In this document: positions 50,994-62,802 of the stretch, in pieces
How the letters are laid out: every line of letters begins with the position of its first letter
How positions within the stretch are numbered: position 1 is the first letter of the stretch
Assembly: GCF_010093065.1 (NCBI RefSeq)
Contig: NZ_CP048113.1
Location: 4,402,001-4,466,000, forward strand
Length of the DNA stretch: 64,000 nucleotides
Source: Chitinophaga agri
GTDB taxonomy: Bacteria > Bacteroidota > Bacteroidia > Chitinophagales > Chitinophagaceae
Reading direction: 5' to 3'
The notes under the pieces: generated by a model
Seen by the model: only the letters and a program-made list of their open reading frames with translations
Databases searched by the model: none
What the model was told of the DNA's origin: nothing
Translations under genes and position numbers: made by a program

Positions 50994-51155
50994 ATGGTCA
51001 AATCTGATAAGGAAGCTTATAAGGAAGATCGGGATAGATATCTGCCGATCGTGATACAAAGAAACACCAATAATCCGGTTAGTGTTTTTGTATTCGGGAA
51101 AAGTAATGATCAAATCGGGAAAAAGCGGCAGACAACTTTCACATCCGGACAATAA
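50994..51155 (+). CDS. Possible small hydrophilic protein, unknown
   Basis: A 53-codon frame from ATG at 50994 to TAA at 51153-51155 encodes a charged, protein-like sequence (MVKSDKEAYKEDRDRYLPIV, then IQRNTNNPVSVFVFGKSNDQ). An upstream in-frame stop excludes a longer version. A terminator at 51200-51236 follows. A 92-codon minus frame overlaps it and looks less protein-like. It could be a remnant of a longer gene. No recognised family. Confidence 0.3.
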   Translation: MVKSDKEAYKEDRDRYLPIVIQRNTNNPVSVFVFGKSNDQIGKKRQTTFTSGQ

Positions 51156-51199
51156 TCGCCAACACCTTAATAATCAATAAGATAAAATGTTACGTTCAT

Positions 51200-51236
51200 A
51201 AAAAAAGCCTGACCGTTTCGGATCAGGCTTTTTCTT
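51200..51236. terminator. Bidirectional terminator before the Cys-rich AraC gene
   Basis: A stem around AAGCCTGA / TCAGGCTT (about 51205-51230, one mismatch) flanked by A and T runs. It ends the AraC transcript and could also end the small frame at 50994. Confidence 0.75.
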
Positions 51237-51265
51237 TTATTGGAAAAAATCATTCACATTTCCAC

Positions 51266-52189
51266 TTATCTAAGTAACAATTCACAAGGTTTCAGGCCTG
51301 TATGTTTCTTGAATGCAGTAGAGAAGTGAGAAATACACGAGTACCCCATCAGGATGGCTACTTCAGAAACAGACATGCCTCTTTCGTATAACAGACTCTT
51401 TGCTTTCTCCATTCTTTCCTTCTGGAAATAATCATAGATCGTCGTACCGTACATCGCTTTGAACCCCTTTTTCAGGTAACATTCATTCATCGCCACACGA
51501 CGGGCCAGATCACGGATAGTAATCGGCGCATCCAGCTGCTCCAGGAGAATATCCCTGGCTTTTTCTATCTTCTCACGATCTTCCAACTGTGTCAGGAAAC
51601 GACAGCCAAAACGATCATCCGTATCATTCTGTACAAACTGATCAGAGCTGAACAATAACAATTCCAGCGCCTTGCTCTGCAGGAAGATGTTTTTCAGCGC
51701 ACCATCATAATTATGGTGCACCATCTGCTCCAGTACTTCCTTGGATTTGGTGCTCGGCTGAATTGTCTTTACAAAAGGCTTGCGGGACTGCATATCAAAA
51801 AGGGTAGAATTAGTTGACCCTTTCTGCAGCGATTGTATGAAAGAAGGCTGAAATTTTACAGTGATCATGTCGATGGAAGGAGACTTCTGTACACAGTTGT
51901 CCCTATGCCCATCCGCACATACACGGTCGGTACAACCCGGATTCTGACAATATTTATTACCAGCTACACAATAGCGTAACTCTATAGCAGCTGTCTGTCC
52001 ACGTTTGGCAGGTTGGTATACCACCATGGCAACATCTTCTACAGGCAACGGACGATCATACGTAAACCGCTGCAAAGAAAAATCGAGACAGTCCGGCACT
52101 GCAACAGTGTCACTTTCTGCCAGCTGCAGCTGATCGCTCATAGCGGGCTGCCTGATAGCCAATGCTAATATATCCTGTACCTCTTTCAC
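51266..52189 (-). CDS. AraC family regulator with Cys-rich N-terminal segment
   Basis: A 307-residue protein. The C-terminal HTH pair (residues about 220-305) contains ITIRDLARRVAMNECYLKKGFKAMYG and SVSEVAILMGYSCISHFSTAFKKHTGL. The N-terminal half has a dense cysteine patch (YCVAGNKYCQNPGCTDRVCA, continuing to DGHRDNC; six cysteines in about 30 residues), which could bind a metal or respond to redox. Targets unknown; it lies divergent from the DUF748-like gene. Confidence 0.85.
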   Translation of the reverse strand: MKEVQDILALAIRQPAMSDQLQLAESDTVAVPDCLDFSLQRFTYDRPLPVEDVAMVVYQPAKRGQTAAIELRYCVAGNKYCQNPGCTDRVCADGHRDNCVQKSPSIDMITVKFQPSFIQSLQKGSTNSTLFDMQSRKPFVKTIQPSTKSKEVLEQMVHHNYDGALKNIFLQSKALELLLFSSDQFVQNDTDDRFGCRFLTQLEDREKIEKARDILLEQLDAPITIRDLARRVAMNECYLKKGFKAMYGTTIYDYFQKERMEKAKSLLYERGMSVSEVAILMGYSCISHFSTAFKKHTGLKPCELLLR

Positions 52190-52438
52190 GCCATTCGTTT
52201 GTTAAATCCATCACAAAAATAGGCATTCAAAATTTATTCAGAAGCGGTTTGACATTCAGGTTACAATTGCAAATGCCACCTAACTCTGTTAGAATGGCAA
52301 AATAAGATTACAGATCAACCACTTATAATTCATTGATGAATTTCAATATTTTTATGAGTGGTTGAAAAAAGACACCCACTTTCTATTTTCCAGTGACTCA
52401 GCATAAAGACAATGGTATGAATTTAGGCTATCTTGTAT

Positions 52439-54121
52439 ATGATGGAGAAACGATCAATATTTAAAAGACTCTGGGTAAAAATACTTTTGTCCTTCGGGAT
52501 CCTAATCCTGCTGTTACTAGGCACCGCCTGGTTCATCGGACAACGATGGAACAAACAGATCCAGTGGCAGCTACGTGCCTATGTACAGGAAATGTCTGAC
52601 AGTCTCTACACCCTCCGGTATAAAGAGCTGGCACTCAATCCGATCACTGGCAGTCTTACTATCGAAAAGGTAAGCCTGATAAGAGATCCTGACGTCTATA
52701 AACGCCTGCAGGAGCGTCAAAAGGCTCCCAAGCTGATTTATAGTTTTACGGCAGATAAGATCGACCTGAATTACTTCAGGGTATGGCGCTACTTTATTAA
52801 AAAAGAACTTAATGCCGGCTCGCTGATAGTCGATAACCCCATTGTCATGCTGGAATATAACATGTCCAACAAAGACACCTCCGCTCCCCGAAACGCTTAT
52901 CAGAACATCTCTTCTAAAATAAAGTCGCTCTACCTGGGCACCCTCCGGTTTGATCATATCAACCTCAAATACACGGTTGTCAAACCTGATAGTGGTCTGG
53001 TTATGACACATCTTGAGGATCTCAGGGTACAGGTTAAGGACTTCCTGATCGACTCAATGGCACTGGAAGACCCGACCCGTTTTCTTTATGCGCGGAATTA
53101 TGAATTTGGTTTGAAGGAGTACCGGTACCGTACGCCAGACAGCCTGTATTGGATGCATGTAAAGAATGTAGCGTACAGTGCTGAGGAACAAACGCTACGT
53201 ATCGGGCAGTTTGCCGTGGAGCCGCGTTACAACAGGGCTCAGTTTGACATAAAAGCCAAAACACAGCGGGACCGGTTTGATATGCAGCTGAATGATATCG
53301 AATTGGCGCAGTTAAAGCCCCGCATGCTGCTGGAGCAACAGGTGATCTGGGCCAATAAGCTCACTATCAGCAGCGGAAACCTGGATATTTACCATAACCG
53401 GAAGTTACCCGATGGTCCGGGCAACAAGCTCGGGGGATATCCTAATCAGATATTCAAAAGACTGGCTATACCAATATATATAGATACACTGATTGGCAAA
53501 AAGACCGACCTACTGTATACAGAGATCAGTCCTAAGTCAGAAGAAGCTGGTAAACTGAGTTTTAAACATGTACATGGTACATTCCGGAATGTGACCAATA
53601 TAGATAGCATGGTGGCCAAAAATCCAAACATTACGATCGATCTCAATGCGATCCTGATGAACAGTGGCAAACTGGCGGCCCATTTTGACTTCTCCATGCG
53701 GGATTCCAGTGGGCAATTTGGTGTATCAGGTCAGCTGAAAGATATGGACGGCCGGGAACTGAATCCTGTGCTGAAGCCCCTGGGGATGGTGGAAATCAAA
53801 TCCTGTCAGATCCATGACCTTACATTTAGTATGACCGGCAATGAACGCCGGGCAGCCGGACGTGTAAAATTCCTGTATAGTAACCTGAAAGTGAATATTT
53901 TAAAGAAAGAAGACGGTTCACACGAATTTAAAAAGAAAGGGTTGATGAGCTTTCTGGCCAATGCCCTTGTTATAAAAGATGCTAACCCTGAAAAAGGGGA
54001 GACCCGTCTGGCTAATCCGAGATATGAGCGGGATATCAGAAAATCCTTCTTCAACCTCGTCTGGAAAACATTATTCACCGGTATCAAGGAAACTGCCCTG
54101 GGAGAAAATTCCCCCATCTGA
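52439..54121 (+). CDS. AsmA/DUF748-like membrane-anchored protein
   Basis: A 560-residue protein with one N-terminal membrane span (about 12-34, WVKILLSFGILILLLLGTAWFIG) and a long periplasmic region of beta-rich repeats (LTIEKVSLIRDP; DKIDLNYFRVWRYFIKKELNAGSLIVDNP; TLRFDHINLKYTVV) resembling DUF748/AsmA bridge proteins that act in envelope lipid transport. Family assignment is by pattern only. ATG at 52439 is used; a second ATG follows at once. Ends 128 nt before gyrB, which has its own promoter. Confidence 0.6.
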   Translation: MMEKRSIFKRLWVKILLSFGILILLLLGTAWFIGQRWNKQIQWQLRAYVQEMSDSLYTLRYKELALNPITGSLTIEKVSLIRDPDVYKRLQERQKAPKLIYSFTADKIDLNYFRVWRYFIKKELNAGSLIVDNPIVMLEYNMSNKDTSAPRNAYQNISSKIKSLYLGTLRFDHINLKYTVVKPDSGLVMTHLEDLRVQVKDFLIDSMALEDPTRFLYARNYEFGLKEYRYRTPDSLYWMHVKNVAYSAEEQTLRIGQFAVEPRYNRAQFDIKAKTQRDRFDMQLNDIELAQLKPRMLLEQQVIWANKLTISSGNLDIYHNRKLPDGPGNKLGGYPNQIFKRLAIPIYIDTLIGKKTDLLYTEISPKSEEAGKLSFKHVHGTFRNVTNIDSMVAKNPNITIDLNAILMNSGKLAAHFDFSMRDSSGQFGVSGQLKDMDGRELNPVLKPLGMVEIKSCQIHDLTFSMTGNERRAAGRVKFLYSNLKVNILKKEDGSHEFKKKGLMSFLANALVIKDANPEKGETRLANPRYERDIRKSFFNLVWKTLFTGIKETALGENSPI

Positions 54122-54183
54122 TTTCCGCAGGCGAAATTGTGGATATCAACAGTTCAAAAAGCACCTTTTAAATATGGAAATAA

Positions 54184-56229
<2,046 letters not shown>

Positions 56230-56263
56230 TCCTCGTCTATAATTAATAACGACATCCTTCATA

Positions 56264-56299
56264 GAAAGGGCCGTCCGCCATAAGCGGATGGCCCTTTTG
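56264..56299 (+). terminator. Terminator of gyrB
   Basis: A 14-bp perfect stem (about 56265-56278 with 56284-56297) and TTTTG after it. Confidence 0.8.
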
Positions 56300-56365
56300 C
56301 TTTGTAGCAAGGTCATCCTGTACCGGAACCTCACAATAGCCTACCTTAACGGCACCTGATCGGCT

Positions 56366-56460
56366 TACTAATACATCACTTCAAGGGCACCTAAAGGGCA
56401 CTTCAATATCTCAGGGATATTGAAGTGCCCTTTAGGTGCCCTCGAAGTGATGTATTAGTA
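56366..56460. repeat. Long near-perfect palindrome (95 nt)
   Basis: Two 45-nt arms (56366-56410 and 56416-56460) are complementary except for one A-C position (56383 with 56443) around a 5-nt TCAGG loop. Each arm carries two AAGGGCAC-type repeats. There is no T-run after it, so it is not a normal terminator. It lies 137 nt after the gyrB stop and over 200 nt before the next gene. It could be a small fold-back element, a REP-like structure or a recombination site. Confidence 0.85.
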
Positions 56461-56675
56461 CTCAGTTAGTATAATAATCTGACCGGTATAAACACCCGAA
56501 AACGTACGATATCCACCTTTCCCCTAACTACTTCCTTGTCAGTCCATTGCCCGCCCATTGCCGTTTTATTGCCTCATACCTGTTAAAAAACTTATAAATA
56601 TTTTATTTAATTCATCAGAAACAGAGTAATTTGCAGTCCTATTTATCACTATACCTGAAAGAAACAACCTGTCCT

Positions 56676-57137
56676 ATGAAACTCTACTCCCTTCTGGGGT
56701 TCCTGTGCCTCTGCCTCGTAACCTTCACCTCATGTGAAAAGGATAAAGCAGTACTGGCATCCGGTTCCTGTGACTTCAAATTTGATGGTGCTTCTTATAC
56801 CGCTAATACTACGTATGGAGAAGTATTCGATACTACCGCAATTGGTAAAAAGGTATTACTGATACAAGGCCTGACCAGTAACCTGAATAGTGCGATCGCT
56901 ATAATGGTGGTGTTCCCTGATACATTAAAGACGGGTACTTTTACGAATACAGACCATGCAAATGTCATATTCACCTCGTCTATATCTGGTGCAGAAGCAT
57001 ATGAAAGCAAAACAGTGTCAATAAAGATTACAAGCATAAATAGTAAGTATGCCGAAGGCACATTCGACGGCATTTTAAACAATGGCGAAAAAGAAAAGCC
57101 ATTAACGGACGGAAAGTTTAAAGTAAACATTAATTGA
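56676..57137 (+). CDS. Small secreted lipoprotein of unknown function
   Basis: A 153-residue protein with a signal peptide and lipobox (CLVTFTSC, acylated Cys near residue 20). The mature part is beta-rich (SCDFKFDGASYTANTTYGEVFDTTAIGKKVLLIQGL; TGTFTNTDHANVIFT; KYAEGTFDGILNNGEKEKPLTDGKFKVNIN), a pattern common among Bacteroidota surface lipoproteins, but I do not recognise the family. The ATG at 56676 gives the proper signal peptide; a codon at 56631 would add 15 extra residues. Terminator at 57171. Confidence 0.75.
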   Translation: MKLYSLLGFLCLCLVTFTSCEKDKAVLASGSCDFKFDGASYTANTTYGEVFDTTAIGKKVLLIQGLTSNLNSAIAIMVVFPDTLKTGTFTNTDHANVIFTSSISGAEAYESKTVSIKITSINSKYAEGTFDGILNNGEKEKPLTDGKFKVNIN

Positions 57138-57170
57138 TCATCGTTTTTTTTTGAAATCTTTTTCCATCAT

Positions 57171-57200
57171 GTCCTGCCTTTCAAGGCGGGACTTTTTTTT
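57171..57200 (+). terminator. Terminator of the lipoprotein gene
   Basis: GTCCTGCCTT (57171-57180) pairs with AAGGCGGGAC (57183-57192, one wobble), with eight T after it. Confidence 0.85.
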
Positions 57201-57258
57201 GGTTAATATCTGCCTATAGATAGTCAAGAATCATAAAAAGGTTAGCTCCCTTCCAATC

Positions 57259-57266
57259 TACATTTG
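57259..57266 (+). promoter_or_regulatory. Promoter -7 element candidate of the second susCD operon
   Basis: TACATTTG matches TAnnTTTG, 87 nt before the SusC start. The -33 region is not clear. Confidence 0.4.
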
Positions 57267-57353
57267 GGTCATATCACTATAAGTCATTTGCGCAGATGAC
57301 GGGATCAGTTATTTAGAGGGGAAATCACAAAAACCAATATCTAATCTCGTTGT

Positions 57354-60300
57354 ATGAAAAGAAACGTATTTCACCTGCTGGCGTTGCTGGCGGGACTGCT
57401 ACTCTATTCCTCAATATTTGCACAGACAAGAGGAGTAGAGGGAACAGTGACCGATGAAAAAAAACAGCCTGTCAGCTTCGCCTCCGTCATCGTTAAAGGC
57501 ACATCCAAAGGGACAACCACCGCGCAGGACGGCTCGTTTAAACTGGATGTATCCCCTAATGCCATACTGGTTATCCGTGCTGTCGGATATACGGTTAAAG
57601 AGATTCCAATTGGTAATGAACAACACTTCAATATCACGCTCACAGAGAATGCCAGCGATCTGAATGAAGTGGTCGTAACTGCATTGGGCGTTAGAAAAGA
57701 GAAAAGGAACCTCACCTTCAGCGCACAGGAAGTAAAAAGCGATGAGATCCTGCGTGCCAGAGAACCGAATGTATTAAATGCGCTGACTGGTAAAGTAGCC
57801 GGCGTACAGATCACCAGTTCCTCCGGTATGCCTGGTAGTTCATCCCGTATAGTCATCCGCGGTATTACGTCCATTTCCGGAGAAAACCAGGCGCTGTTTG
57901 TAATGGATGGTGTTCCTATTAATAATGATGAAAGTGGCGGCACCTATAATGGCGGTTCAGGCACTAACAGGCTGGCAGATATAGACCCTGCTACTATTGA
58001 AAGTATCAATGTCCTGAAAGGCGCCGCTGCTACTGCACTATATGGTTCTGCCGGGGCACGTGGCGTTATACTGATCACCACTAAAAGAGGGAGTGCAGGA
58101 CGTAAACCAACAGTCAGCATTTCGTCAGGATTGTCTTTTGAGAAGACTATCTATCCTGATCGTCAATACCTGTATGCTCAGGGAGACAAAGGTGTATTCT
58201 TTGATGGAGATACGCGAAAAAGCAGTACTTCCTGGGGCCCACGCATGGATACTTTAACTGCCAATGGACAAAAGGTTAAAGCACATCATCCGCTGGACGA
58301 ATTTTTCAGAACTGGTGTTACATCTAACAGTACCGTCAGCGTCTCCGGAGGAGGGCCGACATCTAATTATTTTATGTCGTATTCCTACTTCGATCAGAAG
58401 GGTACCATTCCAAATACGTCATATGCCCGTCATAGTGCGTTCGCAAAATTCAGCACACAGATACTGGAGAATCTGAATGCTACCTTCCAGATGACCTATT
58501 CTACGGCCAATAACAAAAAAATGCCGGAAGGTTACGGACTCGAATCTCCTCTCTGGACTGTATTCTCCGCACCCGTGTCCTACGATCTCAAACCGGCACT
58601 GAATCCGGATGGTTCACAGCGCCTGTATCGCTATAGCCGTAACAATCCATACTGGGTGCTGGACAATGTGCTGAACACCACCGTTGTTAACCGATTCCTG
58701 CCTGTATTCACATTTGTATATACACCGTTTGACTGGCTCTCTGTAACTGAGCGCGCAGGTGCTGACATTTATACTGATCAGCAAAACTATCACGTGAACA
58801 TGAACGATATTACTTATGCTACCGGGTTAACGTATAATACAAACAAGAACTTCAGGCAGTTCAACCATGACTTCATTGTTCAGCTGAGAAAACAATTCGA
58901 TAAAACGAATGTAAGTCTGATGCTGGGTAACAACGTCTATTCCGAACACGGTGATTTCATGACCGTATTAGGTCTGGGACTGGCCAAGGCAGGCTACTAC
59001 AACATGGCCAGCGCGTCTGCGATCACGTATACCGGCACAGAATACCTGCGCAGAAAAATAGGTTTCTACGCACAGGCTGAGGTAGATTATAACCGCATGC
59101 TGGTATTATCATTAACGGGCAGATACGATGGCAGTTCTGTATTATCCAGAGACAACGCCTACTATCCGTATGGCTCTGTTGCCGGCGGATTTATCTTCTC
59201 TGAATTATTCAGGGACGACAGACTGAAAAAAGCGATCAACTTCGGAAAGATCAGGGCTTCCTATGCTACTGTCGGTAATGATAATGTAAAACCGTATGCC
59301 ACGACCACGCCTTACTATCAGGCTACGATCTATGGTGATGTGAGCAGTAACCTGACCTTCCCCTATAATGGACAGAACGGGTTTCTCATCAATACAGCTG
59401 TAGGTAATCCGAATCTGAAAAACGAATTGCAGAAAGAGTATGAACTGGGTCTTGAAATGAAAATGTTTGAAAGCAGGATAGGATTAGAAGCCTCCTATTT
59501 CAACAGACACATGTCACAGGGCATTGTTGAAAACATCTCTCTTGCCAATTCTACCGGCTACGCCAGCACGACCATCAACTCGGCGAAGATGTCAACAAAA
59601 GGGGTTGAAATATTATTGAACCTGACACCGGTAAAAACAAAAGACTTCAGCTGGGATATGACGATCAACTACACAAAGCTGAAACAACGTGTAGAGCAGG
59701 TGAGTGACAAACTGGGGCAAACCAGTATCGGTGGCATCTATGCGAAAAACGGTGAGCCATGGGGATTGCTGTTTGGAACTAAATACGCACGTACAGCAGA
59801 TGGTCAGCTGCGCATCAATGATGCAGGTTTACCTTATGCCTCCGGTGAATTTGAAGCAGTAGGCAACATTACACCCGACTGGATAGGAGGGATCACCAAT
59901 CAGTTCCGCTACAAACAATTCAACCTGAGTTTCTTCTTTGATACAAAACAAGGCGGTGACGTCCTCAACTCTGATGACGGATATGGCCTTTACTATGGCA
60001 CTTCCAAACAGACAGAGAACAGGGCCGACAGGGTAGTGGCCGGTGTCAGTGACGCAACAGGTGCCCCTAATAAACAGGTAGTAACAGGACAGGCTTATTT
60101 CCAGCAGATCAGCGGTATTACAGAAGCCTTTATACAGCATGCATCTTATATCAAACTGCGTAACGTAAGCCTCTCATACACATTCAGCAAAGGTGCATCC
60201 AGACGCATTCCGTTCAAAGATGCCGCTATCGTGCTGACAGGCCGCAACCTGTGGATCCATAAAGACAAGAGTTTTACAGGCGGAGACCCCGAGGTGAACT

Positions 60301-60392
60301 CATGGGGCGCTGGTAACGGCGGACTAGGGGTATATACCTTCTCTGCACCAACCAGCCGTTCATTTGACTGCACTTTAAAATTCACGTTCTAG
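57354..60392 (+). CDS. SusC/RagA-type TonB-dependent outer-membrane transporter
   Basis: A 1012-residue protein: signal peptide (1-23, ending SSIFAQ), CarboxypepD_reg-like domain (about 26-100, GVEGTVTDEKKQPVSFASVIVKG), plug (about 103-230, NEVVVTALGVRKEKRNLTF and NALTGKVAGVQI), and a barrel ending in FDCTLKFTF. It imports a ligand with the SusD-like protein encoded 13 nt downstream. It lacks the repeat linker seen in the other SusC of this window. No flanking hydrolases, so the substrate is unknown. Confidence 0.95.
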   Translation: MKRNVFHLLALLAGLLLYSSIFAQTRGVEGTVTDEKKQPVSFASVIVKGTSKGTTTAQDGSFKLDVSPNAILVIRAVGYTVKEIPIGNEQHFNITLTENASDLNEVVVTALGVRKEKRNLTFSAQEVKSDEILRAREPNVLNALTGKVAGVQITSSSGMPGSSSRIVIRGITSISGENQALFVMDGVPINNDESGGTYNGGSGTNRLADIDPATIESINVLKGAAATALYGSAGARGVILITTKRGSAGRKPTVSISSGLSFEKTIYPDRQYLYAQGDKGVFFDGDTRKSSTSWGPRMDTLTANGQKVKAHHPLDEFFRTGVTSNSTVSVSGGGPTSNYFMSYSYFDQKGTIPNTSYARHSAFAKFSTQILENLNATFQMTYSTANNKKMPEGYGLESPLWTVFSAPVSYDLKPALNPDGSQRLYRYSRNNPYWVLDNVLNTTVVNRFLPVFTFVYTPFDWLSVTERAGADIYTDQQNYHVNMNDITYATGLTYNTNKNFRQFNHDFIVQLRKQFDKTNVSLMLGNNVYSEHGDFMTVLGLGLAKAGYYNMASASAITYTGTEYLRRKIGFYAQAEVDYNRMLVLSLTGRYDGSSVLSRDNAYYPYGSVAGGFIFSELFRDDRLKKAINFGKIRASYATVGNDNVKPYATTTPYYQATIYGDVSSNLTFPYNGQNGFLINTAVGNPNLKNELQKEYELGLEMKMFESRIGLEASYFNRHMSQGIVENISLANSTGYASTTINSAKMSTKGVEILLNLTPVKTKDFSWDMTINYTKLKQRVEQVSDKLGQTSIGGIYAKNGEPWGLLFGTKYARTADGQLRINDAGLPYASGEFEAVGNITPDWIGGITNQFRYKQFNLSFFFDTKQGGDVLNSDDGYGLYYGTSKQTENRADRVVAGVSDATGAPNKQVVTGQAYFQQISGITEAFIQHASYIKLRNVSLSYTFSKGASRRIPFKDAAIVLTGRNLWIHKDKSFTGGDPEVNSWGAGNGGLGVYTFSAPTSRSFDCTLKFTF

Positions 60393-60405
60393 TAAATCAC
60401 TCAAC

Positions 60406-61797
60406 ATGAAAAGACCATTCATTATAACGTCATTACTGGCCGTTTTAACGCTGTCAGCATGCAACAAGTTCCTGGACGTCAATTCAAATCCAAACGTGCC
60501 TTCTGACGTCTCTGAATCACTTTTACTGGCACCACTGGAAGCAAGTGTGTCACAATATATTGCTGCAGGCAATGCGGCTACATTGGTCAACCAATGGATG
60601 CAGAACTGTGTTCCCAATCAGCCGATGCCTAATACGGCAAATTATATGGTGACAAGTTCCAACTTTGATGACTTCTGGAACTCCTACTATGTCATCGTAC
60701 TGAATAACCTGAGCATACTCGACAAACAGGCCACCGCCAATGGCAATCCGAAGTATGCCGGTATTGCGAAAGTACTGACCGCCTATACAATAGGCACTGC
60801 GACTGATCTTTGGGGAGACATTCCCTATTCAGAGGCATTTACAGGCACCGGCAATACAACACCTGTATACGACAAGCAGGAAGATATTTACAAAAGCATA
60901 CAATCCTTGCTGGATGAAGCGATCACACAGCTGCGATCCGACGAAGGTAAAACGCCCGGCTCTGACGACTATTACTTCGCAGGTGATATGTCTAAATGGG
61001 TAAAAGTGGCCTACACACTGAAAGCACGTTACTACATGCATCTTACAGAAGCACCGGGATATGACGCTAAAACACAGGCCAACCTGGCATTGGCAGCACT
61101 CAGTAATGGCATGAGCAGTAATGATGACGACTGTGCATTCACTTACAATGGTACTTCTACTTCTTCCAATGCCTGGTACCTGCATTTCTATAACACATCT
61201 ACGCTAGTGCTCTCTTCGCACTATGTAGATTCGCTGGTGAAATACGCAGATCCGCGGTTACCATACCTGGTAAGCAAAGCAGAGAATACAGGACAATATA
61301 ACGGCAATGTGATTGGTACAGGTGCCGGCGCGTTACAGGACTTCTCAGTAGCCGGCAGCTTTTATGGAGGCATCGCTTCAAAAGTATACATCTTAAATAC
61401 AGCGGAGGCCTTATTCCTCAAAGCAGAAGCCACCTACATCACAAGCGACTATACAGCGGCACAACCTATATTCAGGGAAGCCGTGACTGGTAATCTTGTT
61501 AAACTGGGTATTGACACCAACAGTGTGTCTGCAAAAACATTCCTTTCCAAAAGAGGAGTACTTCAGGCAAACAATGCCTTACAACTGATCATCGAAGAAA
61601 AAGCAACCGCTAATTTTCTTTCCATAGAAAACTATACTGACTGGAGACGTACAGGTTACCCTGCACTGAAAATGATACCTAATAACACGGTGACAAACCT
61701 GCCACGCAGATTCCTCTATCCGTTGAACGAGATCACGGCTAATCCGAGAGCGTTACAAACTGCGAAGCTGACGGATAAAGTATGGTGGGATAGCTGA
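60406..61797 (+). CDS. SusD/RagB family lipoprotein (SusD-like_2 type)
   Basis: A 463-residue surface lipoprotein with lipobox LTLSAC (acylated Cys about residue 19) followed by NKFLDVNSNPNVPSDVSESLLLAP, the subfamily opening. TPR-like helices follow (IAKVLTAYTIGTATDLWGDIPYSEAF; NTAEALFLKAEATYITSDYTAAQ), and the C-terminus ends DKVWWDS. Second gene of the operon with SusC. Terminator at 61817. Confidence 0.93.
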   Translation: MKRPFIITSLLAVLTLSACNKFLDVNSNPNVPSDVSESLLLAPLEASVSQYIAAGNAATLVNQWMQNCVPNQPMPNTANYMVTSSNFDDFWNSYYVIVLNNLSILDKQATANGNPKYAGIAKVLTAYTIGTATDLWGDIPYSEAFTGTGNTTPVYDKQEDIYKSIQSLLDEAITQLRSDEGKTPGSDDYYFAGDMSKWVKVAYTLKARYYMHLTEAPGYDAKTQANLALAALSNGMSSNDDDCAFTYNGTSTSSNAWYLHFYNTSTLVLSSHYVDSLVKYADPRLPYLVSKAENTGQYNGNVIGTGAGALQDFSVAGSFYGGIASKVYILNTAEALFLKAEATYITSDYTAAQPIFREAVTGNLVKLGIDTNSVSAKTFLSKRGVLQANNALQLIIEEKATANFLSIENYTDWRRTGYPALKMIPNNTVTNLPRRFLYPLNEITANPRALQTAKLTDKVWWDS

Positions 61798-61816
61798 GTG
61801 ACTAAAGTATCACAAT

Positions 61817-61854
61817 AAAAAAAGGGAGCATGCCTGATGGCTGCTCCCTTTTTT
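61817..61854. terminator. Bidirectional terminator
   Basis: GGGAGCA (61824-61830) pairs with TGCTCCC (61842-61848) with flanking A and T runs extending the stem. It separates susCD from the convergent SIMPL gene. Confidence 0.85.
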
Positions 61855-61871
61855 ATGCATGCTAACAGCAA

Positions 61872-62579
61872 TTATTTAATGAAGAATACGGCTCTTACTT
61901 CAGCACGTACTTTGATCTTTTTGAATGAAGAAGCATCAGCTGTTTCAGCAGCAGCTGCTGAACGCACCATCATGTTAGAGAAAACAGGCTGAACATCAGA
62001 ATAATTATCAGTGTTGATTTCCTGTACCTCCAGCACGCCATCGATATTACTGTTGATGGCATCCAGCATATAAACAGCTTTTGCTTTAGCAGCCTGTAAT
62101 GCTTTTATTTTTACCTGTTTGCGGTAATCTTCCATTTTGCTGTGTGTATAGCTGCTGATGTTTACGCTCTCAATACCTTCGTCATCCACTGCGCCAAGGA
62201 TGCTGTTTACCTTATCCAGGTTGCTCAGCTTAAGACGATATTGTTTACGCGCCATGAAATCCGGATCTTTTTTCTTTTTGGTCCACAGCTGATCGTAGTT
62301 GCTACCAAACACATTAGCAATGGTCAGGTCTTTGGATGAGATACCTGCTTCTTTTACTGCTTTCTGGAGTTGTACCTCCAGCGTATTCATGTCTACTTTG
62401 GTTCCTTTATCTTTATACTCGCGCAGTGCGATATCCAGATAGATCTCATCAGGCGTGATCTCTACCTCTGCGGAGCCTGTTACTTCAATCTTCTTAACAG
62501 GAGGTCTGTTATCTGTCTGCTGTGCCTGTGATAAAGACGCTATTAATAATCCTGCCATTAAAAACATTACCTTTCTCAT
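61872..62579 (-). CDS. SIMPL (DUF541) domain periplasmic protein
   Basis: A 235-residue protein with a signal peptide (MRKVMFLMAGLLIASLSQAQ) and a SIMPL/DUF541 domain (about 28-230): KKIEVTGSAEVEITPDEIYLDIALREY and KMEDYRKQVKIKALQAAKAKAVYMLDAI are typical. Members are periplasmic or outer-membrane oligomers of uncertain role in the envelope and in stress tolerance. The ATG at 62577-62579 is preferred because the 57 upstream codons have no signal peptide character. Divergent from the lectin-domain gene. Confidence 0.9.
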   Translation of the reverse strand: MRKVMFLMAGLLIASLSQAQQTDNRPPVKKIEVTGSAEVEITPDEIYLDIALREYKDKGTKVDMNTLEVQLQKAVKEAGISSKDLTIANVFGSNYDQLWTKKKKDPDFMARKQYRLKLSNLDKVNSILGAVDDEGIESVNISSYTHSKMEDYRKQVKIKALQAAKAKAVYMLDAINSNIDGVLEVQEINTDNYSDVQPVFSNMMVRSAAAAETADASSFKKIKVRAEVRAVFFIK

Positions 62580-62802
62580 ACTGTTGTGATTTGATGTTAA
62601 AATGAATATTAGTTTCCGTTGTTCGCCTATATGATGCGGCAAAATATTCCGATTCCATAAAAGGGCAAAAAAATATTTTGTCAGTATACCAGGCCCCAAC
62701 ACTTTACGATTAAAGATATATGGGGCGTCTGACTGTAACGGATGAGCCATAGATATGTTACACTGAATATTTTATTTATTTTACTGACACAGTAATAAGC
62801 CT

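Noticed and set aside
50874..51152. 92-codon minus frame between two terminators
   Set aside because: Composition is less protein-like than the opposite-strand 53-codon frame and it begins inside a terminator region.
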